64,000 nucleotides of DNA from Melampsora larici-populina 98AG31 (GCF_000204055.1 NW_006768826.1:199508-263507); one strand, 5' to 3'; shown: positions 51,793-63,146, counted from the stretch's first letter. Notes: a model not told the origin generated them from the letters alone. Translations and numbers: made by a program.

Positions 51793-52072
51793 TTTCACTG
51801 AAAAATTTGAGATACTTTATTTACAACTGAAATATCTAACACAAACCTCAAGCTCCACCAAATACAATGTTTTCATGAACCTCCTTGAACCCCAAACTTA
51901 TCCTTCGTATCCCCTAATCAATTGCATGATTTCATCACTTGTACATTGATTCTGATACAAAAAAAAAGTTTGAGGTTCAAAGAGGTCAATGAATACATTG
52001 TATTTGGTGGAGCTTGAGGTTTGTGTAAGATATCTCAGTTGTAAATAATGTATCTCAAATTTTCAAGTGAAA
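51793..52072. mobile_element. Foldback element, about 107-bp inverted arms
   Basis: The left arm 51793-51899 (TTTCACTGAAAAATTTGAGA ... CCCCAAACTT) pairs with 51966-52072 (AAGTTTGAGGTTC ... TTTTCAAGTGAAA) at roughly 90% identity, with a 66-bp centre. CACAAACCTCAAGCTCCACC is identical in both arms. The left end touches the gap, so the element may extend further. No coding sequence. Confidence 0.8.
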
Positions 52073-53315
52073 GAAATCTCAAGGGCATATGTGCCATGTG
52101 AGTGGATTGAGTGGATCCTAGGTGCAGAAAGATTGGTTCTGTAGAGTCAGTCATGCGGGTGTGTATGTAACATGAAGTTTCCAAGTTTGTGTTCAAATCC
52201 AAGAAAATTTTGAAAGTGTCCCAGAAGTTTCTGGTCAAGCTGATCCCCAACCCAAAAAACATGGGTAATGGCCTAAACCCAATCCTGAACCTCTGCAAAC
52301 CCGGCTTCCAGGAGCCCCCCCAAACCCACACTGGACTGCCTTAAGTTGGGTGTTACATGCATTTGCCCACACCCCTGTACTCTTCAGGGGCCCGAAAGGC
52401 CTGACCAAACCCTTGCTCCAATGGTTTGGGGGCCTTGGGTTTAGGGCCCAGCCGGAGTTTCTGGATGTCACTTCTGGTCACTCCTGGGACAAAAAACACA
52501 AGTTTTGAATACCCCTATTAAAGTATTACATGTGACATTGTTAGCCCCCGGTCTTTGGCTGACAACATTCAAAGATATCTTGAAGGGTAAAAGAAATCTT
52601 TTTTTCATAACCTTTTTTTCAAATTAGAAAGAAACTAACTTAACACAAGTCCCAAATTTGCACAGAGATTTCCTACCTTTGCAAGCTTGGTGCCCTGGAG
52701 AGGGACTTGCAAATTATCAGCTGGTTCTGGTGTGCCAGCAGCAACCAGAGAAGACTTGCTTGGATAAATGAAATATACAGCCTGTTATTTTCTGTAGTTG
52801 AGACCCTACACAAAATCTCAGGAGAGCAAAGTGTTCAGAATTCCAAAATCAACAACTTTGCTTTTTGAACAAAACTCAAGCAGTCCTTTTGCTCTTGCAA
52901 GAGGCTCAAGGAGATTTTTTCAAGGGGAAAGGAAAATCAATGACCAATTAAAACAAGTTTAATCAGTCAGTCTTGAATTGATTTAATTGGCTTGAAATGT
53001 GATTGGTCAAGACAATGTTGGAAAAGAGAGACAAATTTCAATTTTACCAAAGCTTTTAAAGAAACAGGTGTTGAACCTGGGCCAGAAGAGGATGCTGTAT
53101 TGTTGATACTTTCAGTCATAATTGATAATGTCTTGTGAAGTGGTAATATGAACTTTGAGAAGATCTGCAATCAACAAAACAAAGTTTCAACCTGACCTAG
53201 ATCAGATGTACAAAGATGTGTCTTGAGTTTTTGACAATGGATCAATCTCATTGGGTGTTATTTCAAGGTAGGTAATTCCTGCACATCAAAAACTTCTTCC
53301 CAGGAAGGGCATACA
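52073..53315. other. Repeat-like spacer
   Basis: A C/G-rich patch at 52245-52455 (AACCCAAAA, GGCCTAAACCC, GGAGCCCCCCCAAACCC) stands out from its AT-rich setting. No gene recognised. Confidence 0.4.
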
Positions 53316-53349
53316 TTTTTTTTTTTTTTTATTTTATTTCATTGTTTAG

Positions 53350-53381
53350 AGTGCCTCCTGAGCCGAAGGCTATCAGGCACT
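53350..53381 (-). other. Stem-loop in the LINE 3' UTR
   Basis: On the minus strand AGTGCCTGATAGCC pairs with GGCTCAGGAGGCACT around a TTC(G) loop. A 3' hairpin just before the poly(A) tail is the kind of structure some LINE reverse transcriptases recognise. Confidence 0.5.
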
Positions 53382-53524
53382 TAACTACTTGTGCTCCGCT
53401 CCAGTAAAAACCCCAGTGGGGAAAAGGTCACGTGCTGGCTGTTTAAAGTATTACAAGTGTTTTTGTTTAGATACAGATGGTGGCGCTAAAGGAAGGTGTT
53501 TGACAAGACAATGTAGGAAGGATG

Positions 53525-55900
53525 TTATATGGATGGGGTTTGGAGATTTTGAGGGGTTTCCTCTTTGGTGATGGTTGCCCACACCCAACGATTCTTGAAC
53601 CGCCAGGTCGAGTTGGAGTATTTGGCTATGCATCCAAATGCTTTCGGGTTTTTGGTGATGTCTGATGATTCTGAGAGTTGGAGTTTGTTTATCGCGTTGA
53701 TTAGCTTCTTTCGTTGTTTCTCGTACCTGTTACATATGAACAAGAAATGGTCAATGGTTTCAACCCCTCCTCCGCATTCGCAGAGGGGGTCGAATCACTG
53801 TTGGTGCTTAAATAGATATGAGTTAAGATATATATGATTAGATCTAAGTTGTGTGATTGCCGTGCATTCATGTTTTCGTAGTTCACTGAGAGCCTTAAGG
53901 TGTTGTTTTTGAGAAGGTTTATGGCCTAATCTCTTGATTTCGTTATTGGTAAAGTTGTTTTCGTCTGCTTTCGACCACTCCTTGATTGCTGATGTAAAAC
54001 CTGCAAGAGAGGGCGTGGATGTGAATGTGCTTGGCAATTCTCTTTTTGCCAAGCTGTTAGCGATTTTGTCCACTGTTTTGTTACCTCGTACACCACAGTG
54101 TCCTGGGCACCAACGGATTGTAATTCTTGCGTTTGGGAATGATGCTGCTATGTAGTTGATGATCTTGAAGGTCTCCTTCCGGTCGAGTAGTGACGCGATT
54201 GATAGAGGGCAGCTACTGAGATCTTTAATTACTGACTGATTGTCCAGAATAATTGTGATTCTTCTAGTATCTTGAGTTGATTCGCGCATGGCGATTGTAA
54301 GACCTAATTGGACTCCTTTGTATTCGGCCTGATAGATTCCGTGGAGTCTAGCCTTACCTAGGTGTTGTGCAATAGATTTATTAGTATTTTCGCACCAAGC
54401 AGCAGCTGCGGTGTTTTTGGTTGGAATGCGAGAGCCGTCTGTGTAAATGACGAGGTGTTCGTTTGAGGGTTTGAGTTTCTTCGTTCCTAAGATAGCTACC
54501 TTTTCGATGTCTTGGATAATCATTGATAATCTGGGAGGTCTGATGAGAATTGCAGTCGGGTTTACTGGTAGTTGTGTTGTGAATTCATCAAATTCTTTTC
54601 CTAATTTGTGTTGGAAGAATTGGTGATAGATGTTGCGGTGCGTTCGTGGTTTTGATACCTGGGCCTGTTGGATGATCGGAAAAAGGGGGTGATGGCTTGG
54701 TTTTGTAAGTGATTTGGCTATGAAGTTCATAAGCTTAGCTTTTAATCTGGTTTCTGGCCGAAGGAGGTTGATGTCGTGTTGAAGGAATACACAAGGGGTA
54801 GTTTGGAGAGCCCCTAATGCTGCTCGAGCGCTGGTGTTGTCAATTGTTGAGAGGTGGTTGATGAGGTACTTTGGGGGATCAAGTGGCATCCATGCCGCTA
54901 TACCATAATCAGTCGTCGCGTGAACTGTGGCTATTAGCAACGTTCTCATCAGGTGTGGTGGGATGCCCCACTCTGATTTAGCTAGCGATGCAATGAAACC
55001 TGACCTTTGTTTTCCTTTTGTGATTACATCCTGTCTGTGTTGTGAGAAATTGAGCTGGCCGTCGAATGTGATACCTAGCCATTTTGTATTTGCCTGTGGT
55101 GAGATATTTTTCCGTGCGCCAAAGTTGATGGTTGGGGGAGCTGTGTCTTTGTCGGGTTTTTTTGTGCTGAATATCATCCAGTGACTCTTCTTTGTATCGA
55201 AGATTGCACCGTGTTTCTCAGCCCACTTTGTTTGTCTGAATGTTAAGGTGTTCATTTTTGACCTGAGTTGATGTTGGTCGGGTGCTGATGCAAGAAGGAT
55301 GACGTCGTCAACGAATCCTAAAGCTTCGGCCCAGTCTATTTGGTTAGCAATATCAAGAAGAGACGAGTTGTAAAGAAGATATAAGAGGGGGGACAAGGGT
55401 GATCCTTGTGGTAATCCGTGGGATAATTTGAATGGTTCTGATTCAAAGCCGTTGAACAAGAGCCTAGTTGATCGGTCTGAGAGGAAGTCATTGACGATGT
55501 TGAGGGTACGAGAGTGTGTTCCTTTTTTCTCGATCGTGTCCAAGAGCCTTGGGTGATGAACTGACGGGAACGCTGACTTAACATCAGCAAACATGGCTCC
55601 TACGATGTTACCTTTAGTCCATTCGGTGCGTATGTAGCTGACTAGGTGTACTAGAGCTTCATGGCTTGATCTGTTTGGTTGACCGCCGTAGTGTCCGCGG
55701 TTTAGGAGCTGGAGTTTCTCCACCTTTTAACCACTGGCCATATGGTCTGCCATATCCAGTTTTGGATGCCATCCCTACCCGGGGCTTTCAAAGGTGGGCT
55801 CTTCATAACGATATCATTGAGCGAGTCCTTGTTCAGCGCGTCACTAAGGCTCGGCATCGTGGATGGTGTTGTTTTTGTTTCTTCAGTTAATGGAAAGTCG
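53525..55900 (-). pseudogene. LINE reverse transcriptase-RNase H, broken ORF2
   Basis: The main frame (55723-53795) has RT motifs GAMFADVKSAFPSV, LPQGSPLSPLLYLLYNS and GFVDDVILLAS (FVDD catalytic box). RNase H follows with YTDGSRIPTKN, IYQAEYKGVQLGL, ILDNQSVIKDLSS and RWCPGHCGVRGNKTVDKIAN, so all acidic residues are present. At 53797-53795 a TGA ends the frame, but the same frame continues after it with the usual C-terminal Cys-rich tail CECGGGVETIDHFLFICNRY and stays open to about 53525. Upstream of 55723 the start of the RT (KAPGRDGIQNW) lies in another frame, and about 80 residues expected between it and the main frame are missing. The element is therefore dead at two points. Confidence 0.88.
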
Positions 55901-55930
55901 AGGGTTGTGGTATCCTGTAAGCACCTGTAG

Positions 55931-56344
55931 CTACTAGCCTTCTGGACTAGTATTCGAAGAAAAATAAGACTTTATGGTCGGATAAAAGCCGATACTCTCA
56001 ACAAGAAAATGCCGACGCGTCCGACAAGTCGGGCGCCCAAATTTTACATGTCTTTTTCTTCAAATTCTTCCTCCCGACGTGTCCGACACCACCAAAACTT
56101 CACAAATTCACTAAGTCCAACACACAGCACCACTTCACAACTTCACATCTCACAAGAACCCAAGACCACAAGTTCACGGCCTTAACTTAACTAAATCCCA
56201 CAGTCAGATACTTCACAAAGACTCACAAGAGCAACACTCACGATTCACCTCCTCAACACACAACTTCACCAGTTCACACTCACAAAGAACCATTCACAAC
56301 TCGTCAATACACCTCAAGATCCTCTCGATCACATTCTTATTGAC
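55931..56344 (+). promoter_or_regulatory. Upstream region of the FAR1-OTU gene, TTCAC-rich
   Basis: Two copies of CCGACGYGTCCGACA occur at about 56010-56025 and 56073-56088. From 56095 to 56315 the plus strand carries about ten TTCAC words, mostly as CTTCACA or GTTCACA, all in the same orientation. The remainder is C/A-rich without G, typical of a fungal 5' leader, and leads to the ATG at 56345. Confidence 0.5.
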
Positions 56345-59050
56345 ATGTCCTACATTCCGATCGATAAGGAAGGCAATCCATTCCTTCAAATACCTCCGGA
56401 TGGGACTATCCTCAAAGATCTCGAAGCCTTGTATGCGTATCTTGATCCTCTCACCGTCGACCATGGATACAAGTTATCGGTTCTAGACTCTTGTTACCCC
56501 ACCATGGACGCCTACATCGAGTTCAAGTGTTACAAAGGCCCTACTCGCCATGCAAGATCTCCTGGAGACTGCCCATTCTATGCTCGGGCAGATAGAAAGA
56601 AACCAAACGACTCCTGGATACTCACAATACCAAACCCACATCATAATCACCCACCATCGACAAAAAAACTCCCTTATCATCGTCCAAAGAAACCTAGAGC
56701 CCCGAAATCTACGACACTCGAGCCTATACCAACACTCCATCCACCTGAAAAAACCAAACCTCTCGTTCTTTCCAAACTATACACTAATATCATTAGCCGC
56801 ATGAAGAGACTTGAAGATGAAACACAAAAATCCCTCCTTGATCTTCTCGAAAAAGAATTGGACATCGCTGAGATGGATCAAGTCATGAACGACCACTTAA
56901 ACAAAGAAGCCCAAGATATCATAGAACTCGAAGCAAGCCTGAAAGATTTAAAAAAAGGAAATTCCGAAATCAAACTTCAAGCTACGAATCCTACCTTCAA
57001 GGAGACTCAAGATACCCTGAACCTCCCAGATGCGACTCATCTCAACCAACACCCATCCAAATCCTCTGTCGTTTCACCAGATCAGGCCCCCACTGATGCA
57101 GTGATGCCCTCAAAGGTAGGAACCGTTTCAAAGGTAGGCATCATTGCTTGATCATCTATCGACTTCATGCAAAAATAGCAAGAATAACAAGACTGACTCA
57201 TATCATGATTATGATCGCATCCAGTCGCATATCAAGTCACCCTCACCAGGCAGCACACATGCTCCCCCAAAAACACCTCATATTGTCCTCAACACCCGTG
57301 CTCCTGACCCACCAATGTCAACACCTCCTCCATTTACTTACGAAGAGGAAGATGATGACAAAGGAGAAGATACTTTCAAGACCCCCAACGAACACTTTCC
57401 GACCATTCCTTCTATACATGGAAGCCTGCAACATCCACTCTCATCAATTGTCGAGCAACATCGTGGAAAACAACCATCACCAAATGGTCATGTGAACATT
57501 CTACCAATCGATGATGTGGTTCAAAATTTTATACCAGTCAATCAACCTCAACAAAATCAGCCAAGCGAAGAAGACAAGCACTTACCTGACACTACCTCCA
57601 AGAAGCGCAACAAACGCCGAACAGCAAAAGGACGGCAAAAGAAAGCCAAAGAACCACAAAACACAGCCGAAGAACAACAACACACACACACGCCCACCCC
57701 TCTGAAGAACACGGATGCCAATAAAGTCACTACTGACCATTTCCTTCAGGACGAGGACAAAATGAAACAGCAACTCCCGCTTGCCTCGCCTTCACCTTCC
57801 AAGAAACGAACCCAACAAGAGCAAGAGTCCATTCAAGCCAATGTACCCCCAGCCAAGAAGAGCAAGAAACGAACAGCTTTACGTGTTGCCACGCGATCCT
57901 CAGCTCGAATCAAAGGTATCAATCCTGAAGACCCATCCATGAAAACTTCAGCTAATCAAACCGCTGTCAATGAACCACAAAAAAAAAACATCGAATCAAA
58001 CCCTCATGAAGAAGCCCCTAGAGGTAACATGAAGATTAAACTTAAACTACAACCCGATGCCCAAAATATTCCACCTGTCAGTCTCACTTCATACGCTGCT
58101 AGCTCTCCAATCCAATTGTTTGACGATGCTGAGAGTTCCCTCCTTGACCTTTACCTCCAGCCCGAAACCAAAGCAAATGAAAACAAATCGGCTCTAAACG
58201 ATTCATCTATACAGGTTAGAACCACTCTACAACACCATAAAAGGAGACATACACTAACTGTACTGTACTTTTTGCACAGTCTTTACCTTACATCGACGAG
58301 ATTCCCTCCTACTTGTACCCCTACTTAACAGATGTTACCGATGTCCCACCTGATGGACTTTGCGCCTTTTCATCTGTTGCTGTTTCTCTTGGTCGTACAC
58401 CGGATCAAGCAACCACTATTCGCAGCGAGCTTGAACACGAGGTTATGTCCCAATACAAATGGTACGAGGAACACACCTCAAAATTTTGTCTCAATTACGA
58501 TATCAAACGTATACTCAAGATACTTCAAAACCCAAACAAAACGGCCGGCCAAGAACTATGGTTACCAATGCCTGGAGCATCAACAATAATCGCGAACACG
58601 TACCACCAACCAGTCATTTTTTACACCAAAAATCTCGCTGCAACGATGCACACCGTTCCTTTCTTTTCACCTCCAACCTCTGATATCCGACCCATCATCA
58701 TCGCACACGTTGCAGGCTATCATTATGTCTCCTTAGAAGTCTCCCTCAACCCTTCACTACCTATACCTCATCCTAATCCGGAATGGTATAGTCTACATGA
58801 TCAAAGTGCACAAGGTTGGGATGGTATCTATTGCCCAAATGTGGAGGTTTTCAGAAAGTTAGCAAAGGCAAGCAGGCGAGCTAGAAATGAAGAATGGGCT
58901 CAAAGTCGTGCAGGTTTACCGGAGCCAGATGCAATATCACTGGTCTCTGAGGAACCACAAGAAGGAAATGAAAGTGACAATCATAGGGACAACGAAAAAG
59001 AAAATGATGAAACTGCAAAAAGTTCTCCTCTATCTAGCCCCCGATCTTAA
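56345..59050 (+). CDS. FAR1-type zinc finger plus OTU cysteine protease protein, probably transposon-derived
   Basis: Three exons, 56345-57115 (or 57133), 57183-58214 and 58280-59050, join in frame to 857 (or 863) aa. The N-terminal domain has Cys62, Cys76, His100 and His102 in KCYKG, DCPFYAR and PHHNHPP, the WRKY/GCM1-type finger found in FAR1 and Mutator-like transposases. Then come a coiled region (MKRLEDETQKSLLDLLEKEL) and about 400 disordered Lys/Pro/Gln residues with KKSKKRTALR and TRSSARIKG. The C-terminus is OTU-like: PPDGLCAFSSVA (Asp626, Cys629) and YHYVSLEV (His about 749). OTU proteases cleave ubiquitin. No transposase DDE domain is visible, so it may be a domesticated or accessory transposon protein. 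The first intron acceptor (GCAAG) is weak. Confidence 0.78.
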
Positions 59051-59339
59051 AAGTGTACATGTATGTAATCTCTTGCGAGAATGTATGTCAAATACATTCT
59101 TGCCAATATCTCCAATATAGAATTCATATGAACTCCACAAATCTTCATGAATTCGAGTGGCCACGTTAGAGTAAGCTGCCCTGTATTGACCTCTTGTGAA
59201 GTTCATCACATCATTGAAATGTTCAATGATGCGATGAATTCCATAGTTGACCTTGAGTTACGAACACTTTCACACTGAAATTCAATGGGAACCCACATTG
59301 AGCTACATAATACACTAAAATTTTGTAGGAACCAGAGAT

Positions 59340-61690
59340 AACAAAAGCGGAAAGTGTACAAAGAAAGTTCACAATTGAATGTGAGCTACATTTTGAAACT
59401 TCATTTAAGAAGTCACATTTGATTGTTGATAGTTCTGATTCAATTGTGAACTTTGTAGCCATATTGTGAACTGATTATTTATACAGTTTGCATTTAATTG
59501 GGAACTTCGTAGAGAGATGGTGAACTGAGTATACAGTTCACATTTGATCTCGAATGTGAACTGAATATACAGTTCACATTTGATCTCGAAATTTGCAGAC
59601 AAATTGTGAATTGAATATACAGTTCACATTGAATTGTGAACTGGATTAATAGTTCACATTTAATCTTGAAATTTGTAGAGATGTCACATTCAATTGTGAC
59701 CTTTGTAGAGAGATTGAGCACTTAATATACAGTTCACAAGTTCACATTTTTTTATGAAATTTGAGGAGGAATTGTGAACTAGATATATAGTTCACGATTA
59801 CTTGTGAAATTTGTAGACCATTCACATTTAATTGTCAACTTTAGAGATTGTGAACTGATTATACAGTTTAAATTTATTTGGGAACTTTGTAATTGTGAAC
59901 TGACTATACACTTCACATTTACCTGTGTAATGGAAATGTACAGAGATATTGTGAACTGAATATACTGTTTACATTTCATTGTGAACTTTGTAATTGTGAA
60001 CTGATTATATACTTCACACTCAGTTGCGAAATTTGTAGACAGATTGTGAACTGATGATACAGTTCAAATTCGATTGTGAACTGTATCATCAGATTGTGAA
60101 CTGAAGAAACTGCTCACATTTAATTGTGAACTTCATGGGTCGGTCAGATTTTATTGTGAACAGAGTATCACGGTTTTATTGTGAACTGTGTATGAACTTC
60201 ACGATCAAATGTGAAGGTCGTATTGTATTGTGAACTGAAGAAACAAACAGTTCACATTTAATTGTGAACTGTTTGTGTCGGTCAGATTTTATTGTGAACA
60301 GAGTATCTCGCATTTATTGTGAACTGCGTATGAACTTCACAATCAACACAATCAAATGTGAAGCTCGTATGAACTTCACCATCAATTGCGAAGTTCATAG
60401 CTTTTGTGATTTAGGTTTCCAACTCACATAGCATTTATAGAAGTAACTACTATGAAGACTATGAAGTAAACATATATGAAGCATTCATATACTTATGCGA
60501 ATGACATCACATTATTATAAAGGGCAGGTCTATGAACTATATCAAAGGTTGACATCCAATTGTGAACCACTGATGATTATAGACTACATTATCATGTAAA
60601 TGTGATCTTCAATCATTTCATATGATCTTCTTTCATTTCCCTACGTTACATCTCCCATGATACTTTTAAAGGTTTCAATCGACTTATTAAGCTCTCATTT
60701 AGTTGAGAACTAGACATCAGGTTCAGATGGATTTATGAACAACACTACATTATTATAAAGCACACCATTCGAAATAAACAAATGCCTCAATTGTGAAACA
60801 CACCCATAGAAGCATGGTGAGTTATGATCTGCATAAAATTTCCTATTGGATAGCACTGACTGTAAAGTTTACATTTCAAAGTTCAGAAAACTGTGAAATA
60901 TGACAAACCATTTCGATGTGAACTGGTTTCAAATTTGAACAGCATTTGTGAATTTTATATATTTGAATGTGAACTTGACTCATTTTGTGAAACGAAATGA
61001 GTTAGTGACCTCTTCATATCAAGAGGTCAATGGGTGTGAACTGCAAGATGTGAGCCGAATTAGATATGTAGTTTCACAAGTGACCGTGTGAACCAAAGTC
61101 AGACTTCACAATATTATACAATCCGAATTGTATAATATTGTGAACTGTCTAATCCAGTTCGCATTTGGATGTGAACTGTATAACCAAGTTCACTTTTGGA
61201 TGTGAACTGGTTTCAATTTGTGAGCAGTGAGTGAACAGTAAATTGTGAACTGTGTCATTGAAATGTGAACTTGATCCAATACGTGAACTGCAAATGTGAA
61301 TTGGCAGTTCACGATCACGGAGCACAGCAAATCAAGTTCACATTGGGATGTGAACTGGTTTCAATTTGGTAGCAGTTAGTGAACAGTGAATTGTGATCTG
61401 TGTCATTTAAACGTGAACTTGATTCGATACGTGAACTGCAAACGTGAACTTGATACAAAGCAAGCTCACGTGGTGTGAACTTCTTTGGCAGTTCACAATC
61501 ACGGAGCACAGCAAATCAAGTTCACATTTGGATGTGAACTGGTTTCAAGTTGTGAGCAGTGAGTCAACAGTGAGTTGTGAACTTTGTCATTTAAACGTGA
61601 ACTTGATTCATTACGTGAACTGCAAATGTGAACTTGATACGAAGCAAGCAATGAGGTGTGAACTTCTTTGGCAGTTCACAATCATGGAGC
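59340..61690. repeat. Dense GTGAAC/GTTCAC array
   Basis: About 65 copies of GTGAAC or its complement lie in 2.35 kb, mainly as TTGTGAACT and AGTTCACATT. In 59450-60100 they form quasi-palindromes such as TTGTGAACTGAATATACAG followed by TTCACATT, spaced 50-70 bp. No ORF of substance lies within. Density falls between 60360 and 60900, then rises again in ordered repeats. The array begins about 290 bp after the FAR1-OTU stop codon. Confidence 0.9.
61189..61690. repeat. Higher-order tandem repeat at the right end of the array
   Basis: Three copies of a unit (about 145, 184 and 173 bp) start at about 61189, 61334 and 61518 with AAGTTCAC, then GGATGTGAACTGGTTTCAA, AACGTGAACTTGAT and ACGTGAACTGCAAA, and end CAGTTCACRATCAYGGAGC. 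The first copy lacks an internal segment of about 40 bp. Confidence 0.85.
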
Positions 61691-61882
61691 GTCTAGGCGA
61701 TAATAGCTTATGTGATCCAACCAAGTGAACAAGCTAATATGAGACTCATATTATCCAGGGGAAATGATCAAGAAATGATCAAGAAGAAAAAAATAGATAC
61801 AATATATATAACATCCTATTTGATTCTAAATGGCATATCATCAAGATGGTTGGTACAAAAAGTTTGTGGTGATGAAGGAAAC
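61691..61882. other. Short spacer
   Basis: A-rich link between the array and the dioxygenase-like gene; it probably holds the 3' end of the latter. Nothing else seen. Confidence 0.5.
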
Positions 61883-63146
61883 CTAAAAATCATTTCGCCA
61901 GATTCCTAACTTGATAGCTAAATGCTTCATCTTCAGATGAGCTTGTTCCGCATAACCGGTCAAGACCCTTGCTTGATATTCCTCCGCTTCTCTTTCACTC
62001 ATACCCTGTTGGTCAATCTTCACCTTTTCAAGACGATGCACCAAAGATTGGGCAATTTGACAAGAGCATCCAAAGCAGGTGATTTCAGCTGACTCTGGTT
62101 CGACTCGTTCTCCATCTGCATTATAAGTTTTGGAGGCCGTTGTGTGATGATGCACTTGGGAGTTCCACAACATCTCGACTATACCATCCGAAGCATCCAA
62201 GTCGACCGCTAGATTGTAGTCATCCAGAACAAATTGGGCTCCAATACAATTTCCACGTGAAGCCGTCTCTCCTCGCATGTAGAGTTTGCCTGTGGCCCGG
62301 TCTATCAATGTGAACAAGCCAAAGGCATATTTTGATGCATCCTTGTCTTTGTGTTTCTTATTGGTGATTCATCAAAGGTGACTACAATATTCGAACCGAA
62401 TACCTTGGAGTTGGGTGACACGTAAAAGGATTCGTTCGCCCATGATGGGGCATTGGTTCGACTAGCAATTGAAGCATTTGACTCAAATGCATATAAAGAA
62501 AGGCCACTGAATCGCTCAGCAAAGAAGGATTCAATTGCAGGGAGATTGCCCTGTCTTTTCAAGTCGGCCTCCATCTTCCACAGATCGTTGGCCGTGGTTG
62601 CATTCCAAGTGTAGTGACCTAAGAACAATGTGTAAGTCAGTGAGGAATCATTCAAATGGGTCTTTTTGATTGGCCTAACTCGCCTCCTTTGACCTCTGGA
62701 TCGTAACCTGGACGGAACCCTGCAGCAAACATACGACCGAATTTGCGACCCAGTCTCCTGGCCCGGTAAGTAGCACCATTTGTTTTAACCTTGCCTCGAG
62801 CTTTGGCATGCTGGTAGATAGTACTAATCAAATGATTATAAGCTTCATAAATGTTGTCCCCCATACTGGCCTTCTCCAGAAATCGTACAACCAGTAAGAG
62901 CTCAGATGTATTGAAATCTAGACAGACGACTGTTCCATAGGTCAAAGTGAACCTTGGCTTCCCATAGTGTCTTCCCTTCCGAAAAAAAAGGAACTTTGAG
63001 TCGAGGGGAAGACCATAGTGGCTAATCAGATTGGCCTTTTGAATGGACCTAGCATTCGGAAGAGGTTTACTTGGCCTTTCAAGGTGCTTTTGAATTGAAC
63101 GATTAAGACGTGATAATCGGGTGGCTGGTGACTTATACTTCCCCAT
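61883..63146 (-). pseudogene. TET/JBP-like 2OG-Fe(II) dioxygenase with a frame break
   Basis: Starts at the ATG 63146-63144 (MGKYKSPATRLSRLNRSIQ). GTVVCLDFNTSELLLVVRFL and GRKFGRMFAAGFRPG match the N-terminal part of the Tet-like oxygenase family common in rusts. An intron 62707-62619 (donor G|GTTACG, acceptor TTCTTAG) keeps frame into HYTWNATTANDLW and FGSNIVVTFDE. The frame must then shift near 62355-62370 to read NKKHKDKDASKYAFGLF, which carries the Fe-binding His-x-Asp (HKD, 62353-62345). IVEMLWNSQVHHHTTASKT follows with the distal His. Corrected length is about 390 aa. TET/JBP enzymes oxidise 5-methylcytosine or thymine in DNA; activity here is unproven. One missing or extra base could also be an assembly error. 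Confidence 0.72.

Larger units (their letters stand above)
53316..55930 (-). mobile_element. Non-LTR retrotransposon (LINE), 5' damaged
   Basis: The element runs leftward. Its 3' end is marked by an A-run on the minus strand (T-run 53316-53330 on the plus strand) preceded by a stem-loop. The coding part is reverse transcriptase plus RNase H. The 5' end is not defined: RT sequence can be followed to about 55920, where leader-like coding (SPPLKAPGRDGIQNWIWQ) appears before a frame break. No endonuclease domain is present, so the copy is 5' truncated or deleted. Confidence 0.85.

Noticed and set aside
55705..55725. 15-bp match (GAGTTTCTCCACCTT) between the LINE break point and the palindrome at 63863
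   Set aside because: A single 15-bp match in 64 kb is expected by chance; the surrounding sequences do not align.
59494..61728. Open frames of 65-95 codons inside the GTGAAC array
   Set aside because: Their sequences (FTIxCELYIQ, HLNVNLI repeats) are simple translations of the DNA repeat on either strand.
62350..62400. Intron spanning VFGSNIVVTFDESPI in the TET/JBP-like gene
   Set aside because: A GT...AG pair exists (about 47 nt), but the intervening residues fit the conserved family sequence, so a frameshift is the better reading; kept as an alternative.
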